From Desulfomonilaceae bacterium (GTDB lineage: Bacteria; Desulfobacterota; Desulfomonilia; Desulfomonilales; Desulfomonilaceae): a stretch of DNA of 64,000 bases. The translations under genes were made by a program, and so were the position numbers. How positions within the stretch are numbered: position 1 is the stretch's first letter; every line of letters starts with the position of its first letter. The stretch spans positions 1 to 64,000 of the forward strand of contig JBAZSD010000022.1 of assembly GCA_041662605.1 (NCBI GenBank), read 5' to 3'. Below the pieces are notes generated by a model. That model did not search any database and was not told the origin of the DNA. It saw nothing but the letters and a program-made list of their open reading frames with translations. Positions 27,096-34,541 of this stretch are shown piece by piece.

Positions 27096-28418
27096 TCATA
27101 GTCTTGCGACTAAATCAACTATAGAAGATGGATCCTTTCCGAACAACCTGATCAAAGGCACCTTGCCTAAGGCTCCTCTATCAAAGATAGCGTCCGGAAC
27201 CCTTCCAAGTTCCTCCATCACGTCCTGCACTCCCCACGCAAGGGTGCTCCCTTCCTCCTGTTGTAAATCCGGTGGAGTTCTCTTTCTATCAAACTCGGCC
27301 ACTTCAAATCCAAGTGTTCGGATGCGTTTAACCAGCGATTCAGAATACGCTACAGTCATCGCGGAACGGCGATCATGATCATATTCCATAGCCGCCAGCA
27401 ACAGGTGGTGAATTTGACGGGACGCCCCAAACTTGGCGCCCTTGAGCGTGTCAATTGTGTTCACGAGCCTCACTATTCTACCTGGGAAAGACGCCACATC
27501 GTTGACTGTTTCAGCGTATGGTATTGCAAAGGCAAGATTTGATTGCACCTCGGGGATCAAGTGTCCAATATTGAGGCGCTTCAACCTCTCGAGCGCTTTA
27601 TCAAGTTCCTCTATGACCTGCGTTCTGGCTATTTCCCTGGCTATAGACGCGTAATGGTTTAAGGGCCCTATGCCTTTGCCGATTCCTAATGAAAACCGTA
27701 AAGCCCGATATAACATCCTCTTTGCCTTATCGATACATTCCATCATCGGCATCTTACGGGCGATCATCGTCGCGATAGCGGCGGATAACGTGCATCCCGT
27801 CCCATGAGTATGACGCGTCCGCACGCGTAGAGTCTGGAATTCGTAATCCTGGACGCCATCGTGGAGGACATCGACAGGGGCGTCTTTGAGATGTCCTCCT
27901 TTTACGAGCACATATTTCGGACCCATCTTCTGTAATTTCTTGGCGGCCTTTTTCATATCCGAAACGGTTTCTATCTTATTATCGAGGAAAATTTCCGCCT
28001 CGGGAATATTAGGAGTCAGCAAGTAACAGATTGGAAAGAGCTTTTCCACCATGGCCTGTTTTCCAGTTTCATCGAGAAGGATCGACCCGGACTTTGAGAC
28101 CATTACAGGATCCACTACCAGGTTTTCAACTTTGTGTTTTATAAGTTGATCCACAACCGCTTCGACAATGTCTCCATTGCCAAGCATACCGGTTTTCACA
28201 CTATCGGCGCCTATGTCAGTAAGCACTACATCGATCTGTTTCGCGACAAAATCAGGATCAACAAGCTTGATTGCGTGCGCGCCCAGAGTGTTTTGAGCGG
28301 TTAGGGCCGTAATAACGCTCATACCATAAGCGCCGAGGGACAATATGGTCTTAAGATCAGCTTGTATTCCCGCTCCACCTCCGGAATCAGAACCGGCTAT
28401 TGAAAGAACCTTTTTCAT
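27096..28418 (-). CDS. thiDN: ThiD-ThiN fusion: HMP-P kinase / thiamine-phosphate synthase
   Basis: Residues 1-265 are ThiD (start MKKVLSIAGSDSGGGAGIQA; GTGCTLSAAIA at the anion hole), which phosphorylates hydroxymethylpyrimidine and its phosphate. The remainder (about 270-440) matches ThiN, an alternative thiamine-phosphate synthase found in archaea and some bacteria, with NLAFAIPYAETVNDVASFPGR-like motif split around residue 290 and a late AEFDRKRTPP segment. The fusion couples two successive steps of vitamin B1 synthesis. ATG 28418 is used because the upstream 45 codons have no family match and GGGGA lies just before it. Confidence 0.92.
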   Translation of the reverse strand: MKKVLSIAGSDSGGGAGIQADLKTILSLGAYGMSVITALTAQNTLGAHAIKLVDPDFVAKQIDVVLTDIGADSVKTGMLGNGDIVEAVVDQLIKHKVENLVVDPVMVSKSGSILLDETGKQAMVEKLFPICYLLTPNIPEAEIFLDNKIETVSDMKKAAKKLQKMGPKYVLVKGGHLKDAPVDVLHDGVQDYEFQTLRVRTRHTHGTGCTLSAAIATMIARKMPMMECIDKAKRMLYRALRFSLGIGKGIGPLNHYASIAREIARTQVIEELDKALERLKRLNIGHLIPEVQSNLAFAIPYAETVNDVASFPGRIVRLVNTIDTLKGAKFGASRQIHHLLLAAMEYDHDRRSAMTVAYSESLVKRIRTLGFEVAEFDRKRTPPDLQQEEGSTLAWGVQDVMEELGRVPDAIFDRGALGKVPLIRLFGKDPSSIVDLVARL

Positions 28419-28605
28419 ACCCTTCCCCGAAATCTGGAAACTTGGCTTTTTTGAGACTCGACTTACTCGACCATTGTAACAACTGACTGTACATTTTCCA
28501 AACATTACAATTATGAAATTTAGCTTCCCGCTTGGAAATTTCCATTGAAACAATTATGGTAAGATGCTTTGATGCTTAAAAAGGGCATCTGCGGAGGCTG
28601 ATGAA

Positions 28606-30060
28606 TTGAACGAGAATTTGATTAGCAGAATGAAGCCGGCGTCTGTACTTGTAGCCGGTGATGTGATGGTCGACGAATATGTCATAGGTGATGTAGAGAG
28701 AATTTCCCCAGAATCTCCTGTGCCCGTGCTATTGGCCAAAGATAGACACAGAAGGCTTGGCGGCGCGGGGAACGTCGTGAGAAACGTGGTCTCCATGGGT
28801 GGCAATGTAGCCCTTTTTGCGACCGTGGGAGCTGACGCGGCAGGCGAATGGTTCAGGAAACATTGCGCTGAAATTGGGGTAGACACTTTCTGGCTGAAAT
28901 TCGAGAGGTCCAGACCGACTACCATAAAGACAAGAGTTGTGGCCCGAAACCAGCAAATAGTCAGGATTGACGAAGAATATGTTGGGAGCATGCCCATCGA
29001 AATCGAAAAGAGTGTTCTGGCTAACATCAGGTCGGTAACACCACAGGTGAAGGCTGTAATAATCTCGGATTATGGCAAAGGGTTCCTATCTGACTCAGTC
29101 CTGAGAAACCTGTTCGATACAGCTCGTTCCGAGGGCGTCCCTTCTCTCGTCGATCCCAAAGGGCTCGACTTCAGCCGGTACAGGGGAGCCACTTATGTCA
29201 CCCCGAATATTCGAGAGGCCTCCGTCGCATCCGGTATCGAAATAAAAGATAGTCAGACTCTTGAAAAGGCGGGCAAAATCCTTCTTGAACAAACTCAGGC
29301 TGAAGGATTGGTCGTCACTCGGGGAAAAGATGGCATCACATTGATCACACCGAGGAAAATTCAGGACTTTCCTGTAAAACCCGTTGAAATAGTTGATGTG
29401 ACAGGGGCCGGTGACACGGTAATCGCCACTCTCGCCCTGGCTATCGCCAGTGGGTTTTCTGTTGAAGAGGCCGCTCAGATGGCTAATCTTGCGGCTTCAC
29501 TGGTTGTGGCCCGTTTTGGAGCGGCGTCCGTAACTTTGGAGGAAATGGTCAATTCTTTGAGGAATTGGCCTCAGGGTAGAAAGATAATCCTCAGAGACGA
29601 GATGGAAAGAGTGGTTAGAAACCATCGGCTTCAAGGACAATCGCTGGTATTCACAAACGGCTGCTTTGATCTCTTTCACGTCGGTCATCTTGAACTTCTT
29701 CGCAAGGCCTCGACCTTTGGAGATATTTTAATAGTAGCTGTGAATTCCGACAAATCCGTCCACAGAATCAAGGGGGCCCATAGACCCATAGTAAGCGAAA
29801 CAGAACGGCTGGAGCTGGTATCAGCCTTGAACTTCGTAAATTATGTCACCACATTCGATGAAGACACCCCTTACAGTCTGATAAAGGAGATCAAGCCCGA
29901 CATATTGGTCAAGGGAAGAGACTGGGAGGGAAAAAAGGTAGTCGGCGAAGATGTTGTCAAGGGACGAGGAGGCAAGGTCCAATTCGTGGACCTTGTGAGT
30001 GGTGTCTCGACCAGTTCAATAATAGACAGGATTGTCAAAAAAGGTATGCAGAATTCTTGA
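28606..30060 (+). CDS. hldE: Bifunctional heptose-7-phosphate kinase / heptose-1-phosphate adenylyltransferase
   Basis: HldE makes ADP-heptose for the lipopolysaccharide core. The N-terminal PfkB-type kinase (about 1-315) shows GGAGNVVRNV and the ATP-site DVTGAGDTVIA. The C-terminal nucleotidyltransferase (about 340-484) shows FTNGCFDLFHVGHL, with KGRDWEGK and a final VSTSSIIDRI. At 484 residues it is full length. The start is a TTG at 28606 with GGAGG 8 nt upstream; the ATG at 28630 lacks a ribosome site. It is divergent from thiDN. Confidence 0.95.
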   Translation: MNENLISRMKPASVLVAGDVMVDEYVIGDVERISPESPVPVLLAKDRHRRLGGAGNVVRNVVSMGGNVALFATVGADAAGEWFRKHCAEIGVDTFWLKFERSRPTTIKTRVVARNQQIVRIDEEYVGSMPIEIEKSVLANIRSVTPQVKAVIISDYGKGFLSDSVLRNLFDTARSEGVPSLVDPKGLDFSRYRGATYVTPNIREASVASGIEIKDSQTLEKAGKILLEQTQAEGLVVTRGKDGITLITPRKIQDFPVKPVEIVDVTGAGDTVIATLALAIASGFSVEEAAQMANLAASLVVARFGAASVTLEEMVNSLRNWPQGRKIILRDEMERVVRNHRLQGQSLVFTNGCFDLFHVGHLELLRKASTFGDILIVAVNSDKSVHRIKGAHRPIVSETERLELVSALNFVNYVTTFDEDTPYSLIKEIKPDILVKGRDWEGKKVVGEDVVKGRGGKVQFVDLVSGVSTSSIIDRIVKKGMQNS

Positions 30061-30179
30061 ATTAACTTTTGAAGTTTCTTAAACAATTGGCGTATTTCGT
30101 TTTTTGTGTTGGGCAGACCTAATCTTTGTCCAGTTTATTCATGTCCTTGTCCCATTCCTTCCAGGCATTGTTTTCACAG

Positions 30180-30284
30180 TCATTTATGCACATTTGGTAT
30201 AGGCGCGGCGAAAAAACCCAGGTTGGTCAACATTATGGCTCCCAGCATTACCGCTACAACCGAGGCAAAATTAATTAGTATCAT
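30180..30284 (-). CDS. 34-residue single-helix membrane peptide
   Basis: A short frame on the minus strand from ATG 30284 encodes 34 residues: MILINFASVVAVMLGAIM opens a single membrane helix, and the product ends PIPNVHK. AAAGGAG lies 8 nt before the ATG, a near-perfect ribosome site, and TATAAG stands about 55 bp upstream of the ATG. It lies alone in the space between hldE (convergent) and the kinase array. I do not know a family. Many such peptides are subunits or regulators of membrane complexes, but nothing here names the partner. Confidence 0.6.
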   Translation of the reverse strand: MILINFASVVAVMLGAIMLTNLGFFAAPIPNVHK

Positions 30285-30694
30285 AGCTGAAACTCCTTTC
30301 CTTAAATTTGCTTCACGGCTCCTACTTATACAGTAGATGCAAACCATGACGGAAGGTTCCAGTTCCTATTATGATAGAGTATGTGGTTGACTTGTGGGTT
30401 TAATGGAAACCGGTCAATGAAAATATACGCAGTGTCGCTTGCCTGCGCCGTAATATCACATGGACGTCATATTTCAAGCTCTGTTGGAGCAAAGTGGACA
30501 CTATGTCCATTTCACTCACCTGATCCCGATAACAACTCAATAAAACATATTATTTTAACTAAAATAGCTTGTTTCCAAATGCGATTTTTCTGGTTTCCTT
30601 ATTGTCGTCATTCTTGTATGTTGATAATTAAGGATAATTGTATAATTCCATCAACTTTGTCCGCAGTTGAGCTTTCCAAACGGAGCCTGATTCT
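30285..30694. other. Intergenic region before the kinase array
   Basis: About 0.4 kb of AT-rich sequence between the divergent small membrane peptide gene and the first kinase. It should contain the promoter of the array. No protein family is recognisable in its frames, and no convincing operator was found by eye. Confidence 0.4.
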
Positions 30695-33433
30695 ATGCAA
30701 CCCCAGGAAAAATCGAAACAACAACTCATGGTTGAACTGGAAGAAATACAGCGGAAAATTGCCGAATTTGAATCTTCCGGGGTCGATGACTTTGATTCAG
30801 GGATGGCGCGCCAACAAGAGTTTTTAAAATATTCCGGAATAATGGATAGATTAGGTCAAGCCGTCCTTGTCTTTCAGGATGGTTGTGTAAAGTTCGCCGG
30901 TGGGGCCTGCCTGGAAATCACAGGACGATCACCCAAGCAATGGATGGCTTCGAAAAGTATTGAGGAGCACGTCCATCCTGATGACCTGCAGATGCTCGGG
31001 AATTTGCTATCACGCCATATTCGTGGTGATGAAACCCCAGAAAGACATGAATTCAGGTTTTTAGACAGCGGCAATATTGCGAGATGGCTGTGCGCCGATT
31101 CATCAGTGATCACCTGGGAGGGTCGAACTGCGTCTCTGTTTTTGCTGACAGACATCACTGATCGCAAGAATCTTGAAGAAGCCCTGGCTGCGTGCGAGTC
31201 AGACGCAAAGGTACTGAATGAACTTTTCGTAAGTCAGAACGAGCAGGTAGTCGTGGTCAATAGCATTGTGAGTGAACTCACTCGGTCTGATACCCAGGAG
31301 CAATGTTGTTCAACCCTTGCATCACTCTTATCCGGCAGTCTAGGCTTTGAAAAGGTCATTGTAGCTTTGAAGAAAGATGACGGTATCTTTGGAAACATCG
31401 ACATAAGTGGGCTTGAAATGTCGCTGGGCGAGGTCGGAAATTGCCTGAAACGGGATGAGGCTTGTAAGCAATCGCTTCAGAGTGGACGACTGCTGCTGAA
31501 AAGTGATTTTCGGGACAGTGGCCCCTGTTGTTGGGACGATATTTTCTGTGATTGGACGATTTACCCGTTGAAAGGGCGATCGGAGATTCTTGGAGTAGTG
31601 ATTCTGGACGCCTCGAAAACCGAGAACAGAGACACTGTCGGGCTTGTTCTCAATCAGGCCGGAGTGATTCTTGAAACATTGGGTTTGGCGGATTCGCTGG
31701 CCAAGACAAACGAGGAACTCAAGCGTTTTACTAATGAACTCGAGGAAGCCAGGATGGCCGCTGAGAGAGCAAACATTTCCAAGAGCCAGTTTCTTGCCAA
31801 TATGAGTCATGAAATCCGTACCCCTATGAATGGCATAATCGGCATGACAGAACTCGCTCTGGGCACAGAACTCAGCGGTGAGCAAAAAGAATATCTCGAA
31901 GCTGTAAAAATATCGGGCGACGCTCTCCTGTCTTTGATCAACGATATTCTTGATTTCTCCAAGATGGAAGCAGGAAAATTCGATCTGATGTCCACTGATT
32001 TCAGTCTGAGGGATTGCCTGGGTAACTCTTTGAGCACACTTGCAAGTCAGGCGCACAAGAAAAAGATTGAACTTGCTTTTCATGTATTGCCTGAGACCCC
32101 GGATAACCTGAACGGGGACCCCGGCAGGTTGAGGCAGATTCTGGTCAATCTCATTGGTAACGCGATCAAATTCACCGAAAAGGGAGAGGTAGTGGTCCGT
32201 GTAGAGCCTGAGTCTGAGAGTGAAGACCATGTAGAGCTGCATTTCAAAGTGACTGATACGGGTGTTGGTATTCCTGCAAACCAACTGGGAAAAATTTTCA
32301 GGGCTTTTGAGCAGGTAGACTCCTCTAGCACGAGAGTACATGGAGGAACAGGGCTGGGCCTTACCATATCATCTCAACTGGTGGAATTAATGGAGGGTAG
32401 AATCTGGGTTGAGAGCAAACTCGGCGTGGGGAGCGTTTTTCATTTCACAGCCAGGTTTGGTATGGCTTCCCAACCCGTTCTTAAGCCTGTCCCGAGAGAA
32501 ATATCCGTACTCGGAAATGTCCGTGTGCTCATCGTCGACGACAATGCTACCAACAGAACGATACTCGAGGAAACAGTCCGTTCATGGGGAATGCTTCCGA
32601 CCGCAGTGGCTGACAGCGCCGAGGCTATGGCCGTCATAAGCGAAGCCGGCGTTTCCGGGCAGCCGTTTTCTCTTGCTCTTGTAGACTTTATGATGCCAGG
32701 GATGAACGGGTTTGAACTCGTGGAAGCCCTTAGCAGGTCAAAAACCCCAAACATCGACAAAATAATAATGTTAACTTCGGGTGGTCAGAGAGGTGACGCC
32801 GCCAAGTGCCAGGAACTCGGAATCTCAGCATACTTGATGAAGCCAATCAAACAGTCTGATCTTATGAACGCAATTCTGATGACAATGCAAAAATCCTCAG
32901 AAGCTCAAAGTCCTGCGCCATTGATAACCCGTCATTCGGTACGCGAGGCCATGCGTCGTACAAATATCCTACTGGCAGAGGATAACCCTGTGAATCAGAA
33001 GCTTGCCGTCAAGATTCTTGAGAAAATGGGTCACACGGTAACTGTGGCGGAGAATGGGCTAAAGGTGTTGGATCTTCTTGAAAAAGGCGCTTTTCAGATC
33101 ATCCTTATGGATGTTCAAATGCCCGAAATGGACGGGTTTGAAGCCACAAGGCTTATTCGGGAAAAAGAAAAACTCACCGGTGGCCATATTCCAATAATAG
33201 CCATGACCGCTCATGCCATGACGGGGGATAGAGAGTGGTGCCTGGCCGGTGGAATGGACGATTACATTTCCAAGCCGATCAACAGGAACGAACTATCAGA
33301 GCGCATAGAAAAACTGGCCGGAGAGAATGACGCTTGCCATCGGAACTCTATTGCGTGTTCATTGACGGCGAGTGCGACGAATGGCGGCAAACTGGTTGAC
33401 CAAGGGGCTCCCAGCACTGATCTCTTAAGATGA
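30695..33433 (+). CDS. Hybrid histidine kinase A (PAS-GAF-HisKA-HATPase-REC-REC)
   Basis: A 912-residue cytoplasmic sensor kinase. Order: N-terminal helix (KSKQQLMVELEEIQRK), PAS about 47-157, GAF-like region about 185-330, HisKA with phospho-acceptor His372 in NMSHEIRTPMNG, HATPase about 470-590 (GTGLGLTIS), receiver 1 (Asp664 in LVDFMMPGMNG) and receiver 2 (Asp806 in LMDVQMPEMDG). The protein resembles kinase C down-array but ends at residue 912, in the linker where kinase C continues into an HPt domain, so its own HPt appears lost. It has no output domain; phosphate probably goes to a separate HPt protein or regulator. It is the first gene of the array. Confidence 0.92.
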   Translation: MQPQEKSKQQLMVELEEIQRKIAEFESSGVDDFDSGMARQQEFLKYSGIMDRLGQAVLVFQDGCVKFAGGACLEITGRSPKQWMASKSIEEHVHPDDLQMLGNLLSRHIRGDETPERHEFRFLDSGNIARWLCADSSVITWEGRTASLFLLTDITDRKNLEEALAACESDAKVLNELFVSQNEQVVVVNSIVSELTRSDTQEQCCSTLASLLSGSLGFEKVIVALKKDDGIFGNIDISGLEMSLGEVGNCLKRDEACKQSLQSGRLLLKSDFRDSGPCCWDDIFCDWTIYPLKGRSEILGVVILDASKTENRDTVGLVLNQAGVILETLGLADSLAKTNEELKRFTNELEEARMAAERANISKSQFLANMSHEIRTPMNGIIGMTELALGTELSGEQKEYLEAVKISGDALLSLINDILDFSKMEAGKFDLMSTDFSLRDCLGNSLSTLASQAHKKKIELAFHVLPETPDNLNGDPGRLRQILVNLIGNAIKFTEKGEVVVRVEPESESEDHVELHFKVTDTGVGIPANQLGKIFRAFEQVDSSSTRVHGGTGLGLTISSQLVELMEGRIWVESKLGVGSVFHFTARFGMASQPVLKPVPREISVLGNVRVLIVDDNATNRTILEETVRSWGMLPTAVADSAEAMAVISEAGVSGQPFSLALVDFMMPGMNGFELVEALSRSKTPNIDKIIMLTSGGQRGDAAKCQELGISAYLMKPIKQSDLMNAILMTMQKSSEAQSPAPLITRHSVREAMRRTNILLAEDNPVNQKLAVKILEKMGHTVTVAENGLKVLDLLEKGAFQIILMDVQMPEMDGFEATRLIREKEKLTGGHIPIIAMTAHAMTGDREWCLAGGMDDYISKPINRNELSERIEKLAGENDACHRNSIACSLTASATNGGKLVDQGAPSTDLLR

Positions 33434-33505
33434 CAGTCCAATAATTTCGTTTACGCTTACAAAAGCGACAACCATACCAATGAGGGAACCCTGAGGAGAT
33501 ACTCA

Positions 33506-33922
33506 ATGATGTTGGATAGTTCAGTGATGAACGCTATCGCTTGTTGTTCCAAAATATGCTGGGGGGCCTTGCTTTCTGCAAGACGCTTCTTATCGACGGT
33601 CGCCCCTATGACTGGGTCTATCCAGACGTAAACCCAAGATTTTTTCAAGCGCAGCTATGCTCTAGTTTTTGGATACCGGACGTGGCATTGACTGGAAGAC
33701 CCTGGACAGGGTTTTTGACCCGTTCTTTTCAACAAAGGCAAAAGGCGCTACAAGAGGAACCGGACTCGGGATTTCCGCGGTACAGTGATTATTGCAACCG
33801 GTTTTTCACCGAGTGATGAGTTACACAAAGAGATCAGCCCACTTGTTAAGGGGTTTGTGCAAAAGCCGTATGGGATGGATCAACTTTTAGGCTCAGTAGG
33901 GTCAGTTTTGAGAGATGAGTAG
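33506..33922 (+). pseudogene. Fossil hybrid kinase, F-like
   Basis: A good ribosome site (GAGGAG 33493-33498) and ATG 33506 lead into short, frameshifted pieces of a hybrid kinase. They are a PAS piece (MNAIA, then DGRPYDWVYPDVNPRFF in another frame), a HATPase piece (LDTGRGIDWKTLDRVFDPFF, ending in GTGLGISAV), and after another frameshift a receiver tail (ATGFSPSDELHKEISP to the TAG at 33920). The HATPase and receiver pieces match kinase F (45.7-48.8 kb) closely, for example SGYSPSDELHGEISP there. Everything between these blocks is deleted. No function is expected. Confidence 0.8.
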
Positions 33923-33943
33923 AATACCAGGAGCCAAGACCAG

Positions 33944-34501
33944 ATGATGAAAGCGAATATTCGGGAGAGAGAACAGAGATTCAGGGCTATTACCGATTCT
34001 GCCCTTGACGCAATTATCCTGATTGATGACAGAGGGGAAATCTCTTTTTTGAACCCGGCCTCAGAGCGAATCTTCGGTTATAACTCTTCCGAGGTAATGG
34101 GGAAAAACGTCCACGAGCTGTTAGCCCCTCCGAAATATCACGCCGCTTACCGTTCTGCTTTCAAGAATTTCGCCGTATCCGGCCAAGGAAACGCATTGGG
34201 GAGAATTACACAGCTTGTTGCTCGTAGAAAATATGGAGAGGAGTTCCTGATAGAACTTTCCCTTTCCGGTTTCCAGATGAATGGTCGCTGGCATGGCGGA
34301 AGCGCTGGGAATAGTAAAAGGTCATCATGGAGCATTAATGGTAATCAGTCATATTGGGAAGGGAACTACAATACGTGTTCTGTTTCCTGTGGCGGATACA
34401 CTGGAATTGTGATAGCGCAGGGCTTTCCCGATACTAAACCTGCTTGTGTTTTGCACAAACCCTATAATATGGAGGCATTGAAGAAGAACTCGAGCAATTG
34501 A
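33944..34501 (+). pseudogene. Fossil hybrid kinase, D-like
   Basis: ATG 33944 (AGGAG 10 nt upstream) begins an intact PAS domain of about 105 residues (AITDSALDAIILIDDRGEIS start). At about 34290 the frame shifts into a HATPase C-terminal piece (GMAEALGIVKGHHGALMV, then GKGTTIRVLFP), and then to a receiver tail, ACVLHKPYNMEALKK. These blocks match kinase D (40.3-42.4 kb), where the counterparts read GMAEVIGVVKGHRGAIIV and AGVLHKPYKMEALKA. The catalytic core is missing, so no kinase activity remains; a PAS-containing fragment of 185 residues could still be made. Confidence 0.78.
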
Positions 34502-34541
34502 TAGAGACCGCTGACTCAGGCCGTCTTAAGGAGACAAGCTA

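Noticed and set aside
28554..29027. 157-codon frame opposite hldE
   Set aside because: It covers conserved codons of hldE on the other strand and has no independent support.
30381..30827. 148-codon frame before and into kinase A
   Set aside because: No protein-like pattern is seen and its end overlaps the first codons of kinase A in another frame.
31340..32341. 333-codon open frame antisense to kinase A
   Set aside because: It lies wholly within the well-supported kinase gene, matches no family and has the composition expected of a complementary-strand shadow.
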